In this document: positions 35,676-46,603 of the stretch, piece by piece
Layout of the letters: every line of letters begins with the position of its first letter
Numbering within the stretch: position 1 is the stretch's first letter
Translations under genes and position numbers: made by a program
Notes under the pieces: generated by a model
The model's database searches: none
The model's input: the letters and a program-made list of their open reading frames with translations, nothing else
Told to the model about the DNA's origin: nothing
Assembly: GCA_034509925.1 (NCBI GenBank)
Contig: CM067535.1
Coordinates: 5,800,701 to 5,864,700, forward strand
DNA length: 64,000 bases
Source of the DNA: Hirudinaria manillensis
Lineage: Eukaryota; Annelida; Clitellata; Hirudinida; Hirudinidae
Reading direction: 5' to 3'

Positions 35676-38600
35676 GAAGATCCATAGACTTAGTCACCTT
35701 AGTTCCTCTACAAGACAAACATGTTGATCAGTGATTAAACTTCTCTACATATCGGATGTTAAGACTTTTTTTTTGCTTAATTGAACGTTGAATTCTGTAA
35801 AATAGCGGATAATAATGTCGGAACAAACAACAAAAAGTTGATTACAAAGTGCATTTCGCCAATATGATGCTGTGTTGCTAGGATGCTGTTGATAATCATA
35901 GCAAAATTGTGCTGGTGCATGAGAAAAGATCATTGACCTCTCCATAGACTAAAAAGTCACTATAAATGTCTTTTGGAGGATTCTCCAGAGGCTGGAAGGG
36001 ATCCTACTATGTCTATGCTGGAATTGACATTTCGGGAGAGGAAAGGTTTACGATAGGTTATGACATGTGGTGATGCATTTTGCTCTATTGGTGCTGCAGA
36101 CATTCATGAAACCAGGTTCCGACACCTATACTTCGATCAATAAAACTTAATTTAGTATGCGGTAGGCTCAATAATTTAGCGCAGAGTTAAGAGTTGTGCT
36201 AATACTTTCATGAAAAGCCACTGAAAATGCAACCAAACAATAGACTCAAACCATTAATTAATTCAGAAAAGGTACCTACTCTTTTCCTTCCAGAACCACA
36301 GTTCTTGATCGTGACCTTGGAAATGGTACCGTTAGATTTTTGTGTTGTTTACTGCAACAAACCTTGCATTATTTGAAATAGAAGAACTTCTCAACTGTCT
36401 CCAGAACATTTGCATCATTACAGCAATACTTGCCAAATCGTTAATACAAAAATAATCATTAATTAACTGTTTCGTATAGGAATCAAAGATCAGCCACGAT
36501 ATATTAGACTCCTCCTTTGCGATCTTAGATTTAATAAAAACCTAGCGAAGGACATTGATACAAACGAGATTTATCCCGTTCCAAAATTTTGGAACCAATT
36601 AGTTTTTGTCTTTGTTATTAATAATAGATCATGAAAGAGGAAAGATTCGAAAGCGGGAACTTTTCATCATCAGGTGCAACTCCATCTTGTTCGGAAAGGC
36701 TTGGGGAACACTGTATCATGTTGTTGATTAATATAGATAATAATAAGACAGACTACAGAAAATTACAAATTTTCTACTAATTCTGATATTAAATTTTCTT
36801 ATCAATTGTCTGCTGAAACCCTAAAGCAGTGGTCGGCAAACTCTGACCTTGAGGCGTAATCGTCATTCCAATCTGGTTTAGACTCCCCTTGTTTATTATT
36901 GCATATTGTTACAAATGCGCTTTCCAATCCGGCCTATTATTTATCCAGCTTAATGCAATAACCCATCCCCTCCTAGATCGACCGGTAGTCTGGCCAAGCG
37001 TACCTTCTCATAAAGTAAATGCATGGCCATATGGCTTAACGTTAAAAAGTTTGACTTCCCCTAGAGTGCGGTGAAGATCAACTTTTTGGTTTTGCTTTGC
37101 GAAATCATTACTTCTTCTATGAAGACCATAAGCCATAATATCAACAAGTATAAGACAATAATAAGGCAACAAATGCTTACTTATTTTCCATCACGCTCTC
37201 AACTATTAACCCTTAGATGCCCAAGGTAAAAAAACTTCCACTTTCAGCCAGGTGTACCCCAACACATTTGTTGTTAATCAGCGTCAACCGAAAGTTTGTT
37301 ATTAAAATTATTTTACCGGTAAATAGGCACAGGTTCATGGAATATACAAACATAATTTTCATCGAACAATTATTAAACAGTGCCATGTGGAATTGTTTAC
37401 GAACAACGAACCTCTGCGAGTAGTGTCATGCAGCAGGGCTGTGTTTTACCAATTTTATTTCTTTTAAAAATAATATTTTGTATATATTTAACTCAAATTG
37501 ATATTTTCCAATAATTATTCGTAAATAAATTTTGGTTATCTGATATCAAGCGTAATTAAATACACGTGAAAGTTTAGCAACACTTACAAGACAATCGCTC
37601 ATTTTTATTGTCAAAAAAACCTAGTTACATCACTAATTACAGTTTGCAATCATTATACATTATACAGTTAATAATAGCTTTAGCATTTTTTCATTTTCTT
37701 TATCTTTCTTCTTTTTCACATTTCTTCGATCAAGGGTTGATAGCCATGCCATTTCAAGCTTGTGGTATTTGATTTAATCCAAATCTAACATTTTCAAAAA
37801 AAAAAAATAAATAAAAATCGCATCTAAATAGATCCATTACCTCAAATAAATAGTTAATCAGTTTCCTTGGATATCCTATGAAATGATGTCTTCAAAAACA
37901 AATTGGAAAACCCGACCTCTGTTTAATCAATGCAAAGCCAACTCTTACGTGAATCTTTTTTGGATGAAAAACAAAGAAATCGACCATCAACAGTCATATA
38001 TTTAGTGATTCCATTTAGGAATAATACATTTGTGAACTTATTTTAAAGTCCTGTTATTAACAATATTTAATTATTAATGTTTTGCTATTAATATATTATC
38101 AACTCTAGTCAAAAATCTCACGATTAATAAATAAATGCAGATCATTAAGACAATTTAACAAATTTCAAAATGCACATTTTTTTAACCTTTGGTCGCTAAA
38201 TACCTTTGATGTCTGAGTTGTCCGAATCATCGAATGATATTAGCAAATCGTCTTTATCCATCTCAAATTCACAAATCCAAAACAATTATTCGGAACTCTT
38301 CTCAGTACATATACTTTAATAAAAGCTTATTAAATACTTTTAATCGGTTTTGTTTCGCCCTTAATGTTTTGAAGCATTTTCTCGAAGATGTTTAAACCAG
38401 GAAAATTGTATTTTAGGATGTTTATTAAAAACCTTAGCTAAACAGCTATTAGAAGTTAACAAAATTTCAATTTGTATTTTTGAATGACTGCTGCAAGCTT
38501 ATCATAAAGTGTTACTTTAACGGGCGTGCAGTTGTTTTGTTGCGGTCAGTGGTGGTTTCGCGTTTGTTGATTCGGTAATAAAATTTTTTAAAGCCAGCAT

Positions 38601-38739
38601 CTTGAAAATTAATTTATTTTCGTTGTGGAACTTCATAGCTTCCTGTTAATTTGAAAGCGGCAATGAGGTCAGTTTAGGGTACGTTAGGGTTTCCCCACAC
38701 TTTGTAAATGAAAAGTTAAGACGGTAATTGTAATCCAAG
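35676..38739. other. Intergenic region, GDH copy 2 to the GT61 gene
   Basis: About 3 kb of AT-rich sequence. Short open frames here have no family resemblance and no splice context. I see nothing I can name beyond the presumed 3' UTR of the GDH gene. Confidence 0.6.
36139..36144 (+). terminator. Possible poly(A) signal of GDH copy 2
   Basis: AATAAA about 460 bases after the TAA stop, the first exact hexamer downstream. Confidence 0.4.
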
Positions 38740-40308
38740 ATGAAGTTTAACGCTAAAAGAACGTTAAAACTGCTTATCGGATTAACTGCCGCAGCTACGT
38801 TGTACCTAAGCTTTAAAATGCATTCTGGGGGCAATTCTACCTCCATTGATTTTAATGCGGACGATGGACTTAATGGCATAATTAAGAATATCTTCAGAAG
38901 AGATATCGTGGGGTTTTTTGGTGCACAACTTCCCACAAATAGCAGCACAAAACGGAGCACTACAGCATATCCAACACCAAGTCTTTCCATGGATTCTCTG
39001 TCCATTTATACTTATAGATCTTCTTGGAAAAAAGCTTGTTACCATGAACTTTCTCCAGAGCCAGATGAATTTGCAAGCTGGAGATTGTCTGCTAATCATA
39101 TGTGCAATGGACTTATAATTGGATATAACAATAATTTTCTTCACACAACTGATATGGTAATTAACAAAGAATTTTGCAAATGCAAGAGATTAGGAGGTGA
39201 AGCCATAGGAAGTGTCATCATGCAGAATGAAGATGACGAATACTATAAGTACGAAATGGGTTGTTTCAGGACGAAATGTCCCTCCCGTCCAAATTATGAC
39301 TTTAACGCTAAAAATCACCTGAATGATTGGATGATGAGTTTATCAACAGAATCTTTTGGAGATAAAGAGGAAGTAGTGGAGGATTTAGTTGTAAAAGATT
39401 TCACAATAGCAATAACCAGGTACGAGTATGCCAATGTTTATCATACCATGACGGACTGGTACAACGCTTTCCTCATCAAGGAGTTTTTCAACCGCACTTC
39501 CTTCGACACGAACATCCTCCTCGTCGACGCTCATCCCAGCGGCGATCTCGACCAGGTTTGGAATCGCCTCTTCAACTCCACCGTTCGTCTGTCGGCACTA
39601 CCCCCTCGAACCAGATTCGATAACTTAGTCTGGGGAATTTTGGGGTACAATAGTCCGATGGGCATTTTCATCACCGAAAAAAAGCTGCCTCTCTTCGAGG
39701 AATTTCGATCTTTCTTTCTAGACTCTTATGGAATAAAGGGAGAAAGTCTGAGAAGTCACAATTGCAGGACGTTTAACATTTTGTTTATCTGGAGACACGA
39801 TTACGTGGCTCATCCTCGGAATCCCGGGGGATCCATCTCTCGGAAGATTGCCAACGAGATGGAGTTGGTGAATTATCTGAAGCTGAAGCTCCCTAGAGAG
39901 AGATTTCAAATTAAAGGCTCACAAATCGATGTTTTTGAGATGAAAGAGCAGCTAAAGCTGGTGACTTGGGCCGACATTTTGATCGGAATGCACGGGGCAG
40001 GTCTCACTCACGCCATATTTCTGAAGAAGAATTCTTCTCTGATCGAGCTGTACCCGAACTACATGTTCGGAGAGCAGCACTTTGCGGCCATTGCCAAGTG
40101 GAGGGATCTCGTGTACAACAGCTGGTGGAACGTGGATCCTCTGAGGGAATTGCCAGACAAGTCGACCATCATTCCTCCTTCGGTGGTGTTGACACTAATT
40201 AAAAAGTCCGTCAAAGATCTCTGCAACCAAACAGCATACCATGCCTTGTTCCAAAATAGTAATGATAACAGTAATAGTAGTAGTAGTACTATCAGCAATA
40301 TTCATTAG
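38740..40308 (+). CDS. GT61 glycosyltransferase, beta-1,2-xylosyltransferase-like
   Basis: An uninterrupted frame of 522 residues. The N-terminus is short and basic, followed by a hydrophobic segment at about 10-25, giving a type II Golgi membrane topology. The lumenal domain carries RYEYANVYHTMTDWYNAF (227-244) and WADILIGMHGAGLTHAIFL (410-428), followed by an AIAKWRDLVY block. These match GT61 (DUF563) enzymes. The 'EYAN..HT.TDWY' block is typical of plant and invertebrate core beta-1,2-xylosyltransferases, which add xylose to N-glycan cores; EOGT is a more distant relative. Several N-x-S/T sites are present. The intronless structure is unusual beside its intron-rich neighbours. The tail is an Asn/Ser-rich run. 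Family membership is strong; the exact donor and acceptor are inferred. Confidence 0.87.
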   Translation: MKFNAKRTLKLLIGLTAAATLYLSFKMHSGGNSTSIDFNADDGLNGIIKNIFRRDIVGFFGAQLPTNSSTKRSTTAYPTPSLSMDSLSIYTYRSSWKKACYHELSPEPDEFASWRLSANHMCNGLIIGYNNNFLHTTDMVINKEFCKCKRLGGEAIGSVIMQNEDDEYYKYEMGCFRTKCPSRPNYDFNAKNHLNDWMMSLSTESFGDKEEVVEDLVVKDFTIAITRYEYANVYHTMTDWYNAFLIKEFFNRTSFDTNILLVDAHPSGDLDQVWNRLFNSTVRLSALPPRTRFDNLVWGILGYNSPMGIFITEKKLPLFEEFRSFFLDSYGIKGESLRSHNCRTFNILFIWRHDYVAHPRNPGGSISRKIANEMELVNYLKLKLPRERFQIKGSQIDVFEMKEQLKLVTWADILIGMHGAGLTHAIFLKKNSSLIELYPNYMFGEQHFAAIAKWRDLVYNSWWNVDPLRELPDKSTIIPPSVVLTLIKKSVKDLCNQTAYHALFQNSNDNSNSSSSTISNIH

Positions 40309-40885
40309 ATTGTATTTTAAATTGCTTTTGGGATGTCAGATGAAGAGTGGATATTTATTTTGAAATCTTAGCCATCTTCTCATGATTTGTCTGTTTATAA
40401 TAATTTTTAAATTATTTTCAATTAATTTATTTGTAAGATTGATTGAAGGTTTATTGAATGTCAGTCAATGACCTTGTGATTTTTGGAACTGATTAAAGCA
40501 TTGTTTTTTAAAAACTCCTAAAAACAACTTATCTGAGTTGGAAATTGTGAAACATTCAGTTATGAAAGTGCATTAATTGTTTGACCAATTTCGAGAATTT
40601 CTGATCAAAGTCTCGATCCTCAGAAGATTGGTGCATCTTTTGTTATTTTTGTTGCATAAGTAGGGGCTAACCGTCAAATGTCAAGGCTTTATCATTGATG
40701 TGATTAATTGGATTAAAAGTGGCTTTGGAAATATCACGTTCTATAAACTGTTTACCTGCACTTTATTGGGGAACTTATTTGTTTTGAAATTTTTCATTTC
40801 AATTTTAACTTTTTAAACTATTGTAGATGATTGTAGAGCATGGATATGTACATGATTGTTGTGGGCAGGTACCAAAACACATCAA

Positions 40886-40891
40886 AATAAA
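40886..40891 (+). terminator. Candidate poly(A) signal of the GT61 gene
   Basis: AATAAA about 580 bases after the stop, within ATCAAAATAAAAAAATTTGC. Confidence 0.45.
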
Positions 40892-43621
40892 AAAATTTGC
40901 ACGACTATTTTGGTTTTAAAATTCTGTTGATCATTTGTATTCATTAACGAAAATTCTAACCAATTTTGAGTAAACATATGTTAAAAACATTGTATTTTTT
41001 TTATAGATTTTTGAAGTCCTAATTGCTCCTCAAAAAGTCTATCAAAAAGGTGTTCTGAGCAAATGTTTGCACTATCAAATATTGATCTGTTGTGATCCTT
41101 GGGCGGAACAAATAGGGTCTTTGTAGACTTTGTGGACAATTTTGATGTTGGTGTTGTTTTGACCTACTTATTTTGTTTGGCTAAGTTGTGGATTCAGATT
41201 TTGGACTGTGTGGTTCTCTAAATGCTCGGGTGAGTTTCAGAAAATCCCCATTGAAACCTCCTTCTTTGAGATGGTGAATGTCATCCTGGTCCGCTCCATT
41301 GCACGAACTGACTAAGAACTTCTGGCTTAGACCAGAGGAATCATGTTCCTGATTGTTGCACTCTCTCCCATTAATTTGTGAAATTCGAGATAAGTATCTG
41401 TTTCGATGATAAATCAGTGGGCACACGCCTACGGCTTGCAATTCTGAAAACACCTGCTCCGTTATTGATTCTATGGGTAACCGAGGCTAGGCCATGTAAC
41501 GTTAACAAATCAATTGTTACGACAAATCAATTATTACAACAATGCTATTTAAAGATGGTTATCTAAGGTGCCTTCAAATTGATTGCAAAGATCGTTGCGC
41601 AACCCTCTACTCGGCATTCATTAATTACTAGGAACTGGATACTATCATTATTAGAGTTAACATAACGCAGTGCAGACTAGTAATTGCATTAGTAGTATCA
41701 CTAAACTATGTGTTGAATAATAACTTTTTATAAAGATGACTTCATTTGGACGATCGGGTATCATCATACCTTTATCAGTAATATCCATCACGTTTTTGTT
41801 GATTCACGGGATGCGTAGATGACTGAGAATGTTGTGATTCTAATGTGTTTCTATTGTGCATTAGTGATTGAGTGATTTCATCAAATATAAGCCTGGCTGT
41901 TTCAACTTCCTGCAATTGTTTGCAAAACCGGGATAATTGCTTAATTAAGCGAAACAATTAATTGCTTACACAAAAGCTTAGTTTCTGCTTTTGTTAGTCT
42001 ACATTTAGAAGGAATTCTGAATAAAAATATGGAATTCCGATAGGATGTCTAAAAAATTATAAAAATAAATCGCAAAATGCTTAGTAGCGATTTGCAATGC
42101 GAAACGAAATTATCAAATCCATTGCAAGCTCAAGTCTTCTTACAAGTCGTATCTGTTTGTAATTGTCAACAGTACTTCAAAGGTGACCCATTATATCAGC
42201 AATATTCTAATTCAACAGGCTAACAACAAATATCAGTCTATCAGCACTTCTTGGTGTAAAAGCTAACCGATCCTACCACCCAACTCGATTTAATAATTGG
42301 TTTTAAAAAACAAAAACTAAGTCCCGAGCCGCTAGCTCTCAGCGCTGAGCTATTAAGAAATCGATACGTTTTTTCATCTTTGACTAACTTCTCAATACAT
42401 GTTTTAGTGGCGATTGTTGAAAAATTACGTCAACATCAAGCCAAGCCAGACTTTTCAAGAATCAGGAAACGCGAACTACGAGATGAATCACTCATCAGTG
42501 ATGATCAATAAATTACTTTTTAATTGAATGGACCCACCTCATTGCTAACTGCGTCAACAACTTCCGAGTGTGTGCCTGTCAGATCACACTCATGTAATGA
42601 GTGTGTTTCTACCTGAACCACGTGAATAGTACCGAACAAAGCCCTTCGTCTTATCAATAGACTGAAGCGAGCTACGTCCAAAAAAAGATTCATCTTTTGT
42701 TAAAAAAACTCCCCCAAAATGTTATTTTGCCAAACCCTTGTTTGAAATTAATACGCTATAATATTTTAAAGCGATGGTAACACACGGCACAAAGTTTTCA
42801 ACTTTGACAAGTAGCTGTTGGTATCACAACTGTGGTTTATCAACTGGCTTCGCAGAAACAATTCTAGAAGGAAATGCACAGACAGACAGAGAGACAACAG
42901 GTCCAATATAAATAACATCAAAGCAAAAAAAAATGAAAACGTCATCATCATCACCACCATCATCATTATCATCACTGGCAACCACTGTAAAGGAGATTGA
43001 GGAGAAAATTGTAGATGAAAATCACAAAGAGCATCAAGTAGGATTGATTATGTTCATCCTTAAAGCACAAAGTCGACTTATTATTGCTACAAATATAATT
43101 TACAAAAATAATTTGATGCGACGTGCTAATTGCACGTCAAGGCCTGCCTAGAGCTTTGAAAAAGAGAAGCAAGCCACAACAGAAAAACAAAGCGAAGCAT
43201 TGTTGTTGTGATCGCATCGAATCCACAGTAGAGCACCTCGAGCTCCAAGTGCACGTTTATATTGAGGTCTCAACGGCGAAAGTGAAAAATCATGGAACCT
43301 CAAACGAAATAATTAACGATAATCCGAACAGATGGCCGAACATTGAAGGCATTTAAATAAAATTTTTTAATAAAAGAAATAAAAAAATCTAAAAGAAAAA
43401 CCTGCTGGAATTGGTCGGTCATCTCAAAATCAAAATAAAGTAAAATAAAAAACTGCGGATAAACGAGGAAATATCGGTCGCAAAACAAAAATATAAATTG
43501 GCCTCAAAATGAAGTGCTACAGCATGAGAAATGCAAAGTCTTGCACAAACTGCTCGGTGTTAAACAGAAAAAAAATTACCACAGTGTGCTTTCAAAGATA
43601 GAGTTATTGAAATCATTCGAT
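40892..43621. other. Convergent intergenic region
   Basis: It separates the plus-strand GT61 gene from the minus-strand ACK-like gene. It is AT-rich, with a small CATCATCACC run near 42940-42975. No coding exon is supported on either strand. The ACK-like 3' UTR must lie at its right end, but no clear AATAAA for it was found. Confidence 0.6.
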
Positions 43622-45110
43622 TCAGACTGCAGAGAGATCCAACAAGTCCAAAGCTGCCTTGTTCAAGTCCCAGCGATTCATTTCGAGGACCTGCTTGCAA
43701 CGGCTCCTGGAAGCCAAAGCCAACCTGAAAAGGCTTTCGACTTTCAAGTACTTTATAGCTGCATCCGCATTCCACTGAAGCAAAGACAGAGCAGTCTGGC
43801 ACTCTTCCAGGGTCACCCCTTCCACGGCAGAGTGAACGACTTCGATCATGTCCTTCGCCTCCCCCAACGAGGTGCACTTCTTGCCGAAGAGGTCTTCCCC
43901 TCCGTGCAGCGAGGCGCGACCGTCGAACGATACGTCCGGGTCGAGCATCGCGCAGATCATCGCATTGTCGCAGGCACCTTCGACGGAGGAACCGTCGCAT
44001 CCAGCGTCCAGGAGGGGTTCGTCGTCGTCATTGTCCATTGCGGTCCTCCCGTCGCACAACAACTTCCCGATTTTTAACTCTTTTGGGTGCAGTTTATTCT
44101 TTAAGTTTCCCCCGGAGTTTCTCGATCGATCGGCTTTTTCGCAGGCAGGCGCCTCCTTAAAATTCACATAGTTCTCCGGTTTTCTTTTCCCTTCCTCGCA
44201 ATTGACGTCCTTCGCGTATTGCTGCTTCCCAGGAAGAAGCCAGTAGTGAGTATTGCTGAGCTTCTCTCCATCCTGAAGCACAGGATGAATCTCAATGGTT
44301 TTTGGTGTCTTAGAAGTGGCATGCCATAGATAATCTCGAGGAGGGATTGGGGGCATGCAGTTGGAGCTCTGAGAGCCAAATATGGGGTTGTCAGAGTTGG
44401 CCTTTGCTAGTTTGTGGTCAAATGCCAAGTCCTTCTCTCTATTTGAAACTCTGAGGTTTTCACAGCTGGAAGAACAAGCAGTTCTGTCGATGTTGGCGAT
44501 CGTGACTTTAAGTCTGTCATTAGCGTACGGACGCTGGGTTGGCATGCCCTGATCAATTATGTAGTTTGGCAAGCAACCTGAGATTGGAAAAAATTGTTCT
44601 AGAGCATTTACTACTATTAATTATATTCTAAAAATAAGCCTTTTAGATTCTTTATGGCTCATAGCACGACATTAACAGCATCAACAGCTGTTTATTACAA
44701 AACTTCATCATTTACACAGTTCATGTTGTTATATCTTAGGACTCCATAAAAATTAAACAATTAGATCATGATCCCACACTATTATAAAAGAAAAAAATCT
44801 TCATAATATTTCAAGGGAAATGGAGATTAGATAATATTACTTTGAAAATTCACAAGTGCCACTTCCCCATTCATCTGATTGCATAAATTAATCAATCAAA
44901 AAATGTTGACACAAATATAAAATGCAAAAAAAAGCTAATTTCAATGAAACATTCGGTCCAAAATTACATAATATCTTAGAGCTTACATTCATTTTCTTTG
45001 TCTAGAGACCTGGAAAGATTTGAAAGTGGGTCCTCTTTTGACACACTATCAGGCACAATCAATGGCTGCACCATCTCAGTTCCACAACTCCGAAACAAGT
45101 GTTTTTCCAT
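43622..45110 (-). CDS. ACK1/Mig-6-like adaptor with UBA domain and no kinase
   Basis: Two exons: 45110-44987 (41 codons plus one base, donor T|GTAAGC) and 44577-43622 (acceptor CCAATCTCAG), giving about 359 residues. The middle holds PPIPPRDYLW, a proline-rich SH3-ligand-like motif, then THYWLLPGKQQY, which resembles the THYYLLPER segment shared by ACK1 (TNK2) and Mig-6 (ERRFI1). The C-terminal 65 residues read GVTLEECQTALSLLQWNADA, then IKYLKVESLFRLALASRSRC and CKQVLEMNRWDLNKAALDLL. This is the UBA/Mig-6-like end of ACK1 almost block for block. No kinase, SH3 or CRIB exon is seen upstream; the next gene on this strand, AGGF1, ends about 1.5 kb away. It could be a truncated ACK paralogue or have missed 5' exons. 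The start M at 45110 is the least certain point. Confidence 0.75.
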
Positions 45111-46589
45111 TTGACACAAGAAAAGCAATTCCAGTTCCTTTTTCGAAATCAACAAAGAATTATTATGACAAAATAAATAATTAACATTTAACATTAAAGG
45201 AAACTATAAAAAACCGGTTTCATCGGCTGCACATCAAAATAGTTGTATCATTTACCGTAAAATAAATTCAAAAATCGACAAACGCGGATGTATTAATTCA
45301 GGTATTAATTCTCGGACGATTACTAGGTCACTGGTCTAAACACTTTCAGTCGTTTTCGGTAGGAAAAAAATAAAGCAATAGTACATCGTATAAGCAATTA
45401 GGTTAAATATTCTCGAATTATCTCGACGGCATTGCAATAACATCACAAGCTAATATAATGTGGCCAGCCAATTTGCTTAAAATAAACTTGTTGACACGGA
45501 TGCATCAATTCATGCGACATTAATTTTTCTTGGAGGTCGAGAAACTGAGAGCAATTCACCTCGAATTTTTCCGGGCGTTTAATATTAAAATTACATCCAA
45601 ACATCCATGACAGTAAGGTTTCAGATCAAAATATTACAAAAGTACAAAGCGCTTCATCGAGTCTTTAAACTCAAAACATTTATATAGTAATCGTCGAATG
45701 ATAGATCCTCGAACAATTAATGTCATTGACGTACGTGACAACAATTAAGTGCTGTATATTTACTTTGCAATGCCTAGAGTAATACAGGGGGTAATTTACA
45801 GGAAATGCGTAAGGAGAAGACTTGATTAATGTGATGTAAACATAACATCAATTATGATTCCATTAAAAAAATCAGTCCAGTCACTAGATTTTTGAACTCT
45901 TCCCATTTTGTTTGAAAGCTAAAGGATGGCTAAATTTGCTTTTACAATTATATGTTCCCCAGCGAATAAAAACGTTGTGCGATTACTTTTTTTTCTTGCA
46001 TATCGACTTATTTGCTTTCTACAGAAGTGATGTATATTAAAATGCGTAGGTAAATTTCTAGTCTGGACTACTTGTTAAAAAAATTAAATATTAACATGGT
46101 GTCCGTCACTAGCCTCCTTAATCCAAATCCTTGAGAAAGTGGTTTTCTAGCGTGAAAAGCCAAAAAACATCATCTTTCTGTTTAAGTCATCGTAATATTT
46201 GTCTTCATTATCGACTGAATTTTAAACTACTGACTCAGCCCATCAAATGAATCTAGACACACAGGCTAGATGCTATCTCATTCCCGCTCCAAGTCACTTG
46301 CACTGGTACAAGAGAAGAACCTCAGACTCGATAGTGATGCCCTTATCTTTGGAATTTGCCTTTTGATAACTTATCAGAAGAGTCTTCTCGGTCCAAACAT
46401 GTCAGATTTTTCTAATAAAATAAATATCGAATTTTCTGAAAATTCAATGCACAACTGTAATCTAAAAATTTTGTAAATGGCTTATGGACAATGAGGATGC
46501 CAAATTTTTTTTTTACAAAATGTATTTTACAAAATTACTTATTTCTCGAATTCCATGAAAACAAATGTTTTGCAAATTGTTTTAAATTC
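45111..46589. other. Spacer between the ACK-like gene and AGGF1
   Basis: 1.5 kb, AT-rich. The promoter of the ACK-like gene must lie here. No further exon in the ACK-like frame, and no kinase motif such as HRD or DFG in a plausible exon, was seen. Confidence 0.55.
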
Positions 46590-46595
46590 TTTATT
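46590..46595 (-). terminator. Candidate poly(A) signal of AGGF1
   Basis: TTTATT on the plus strand reads AATAAA on the minus strand, less than ten bases after the AGGF1 stop. The 3' UTR would be very short. Confidence 0.55.
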
Positions 46596-46603
46596 AACTA
46601 ATA

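Noticed and set aside
43514..44077. 187-codon plus-strand frame
   Set aside because: It lies antisense to the large ACK-like exon, whose minus-strand product shows clear family motifs; the plus frame shows none.
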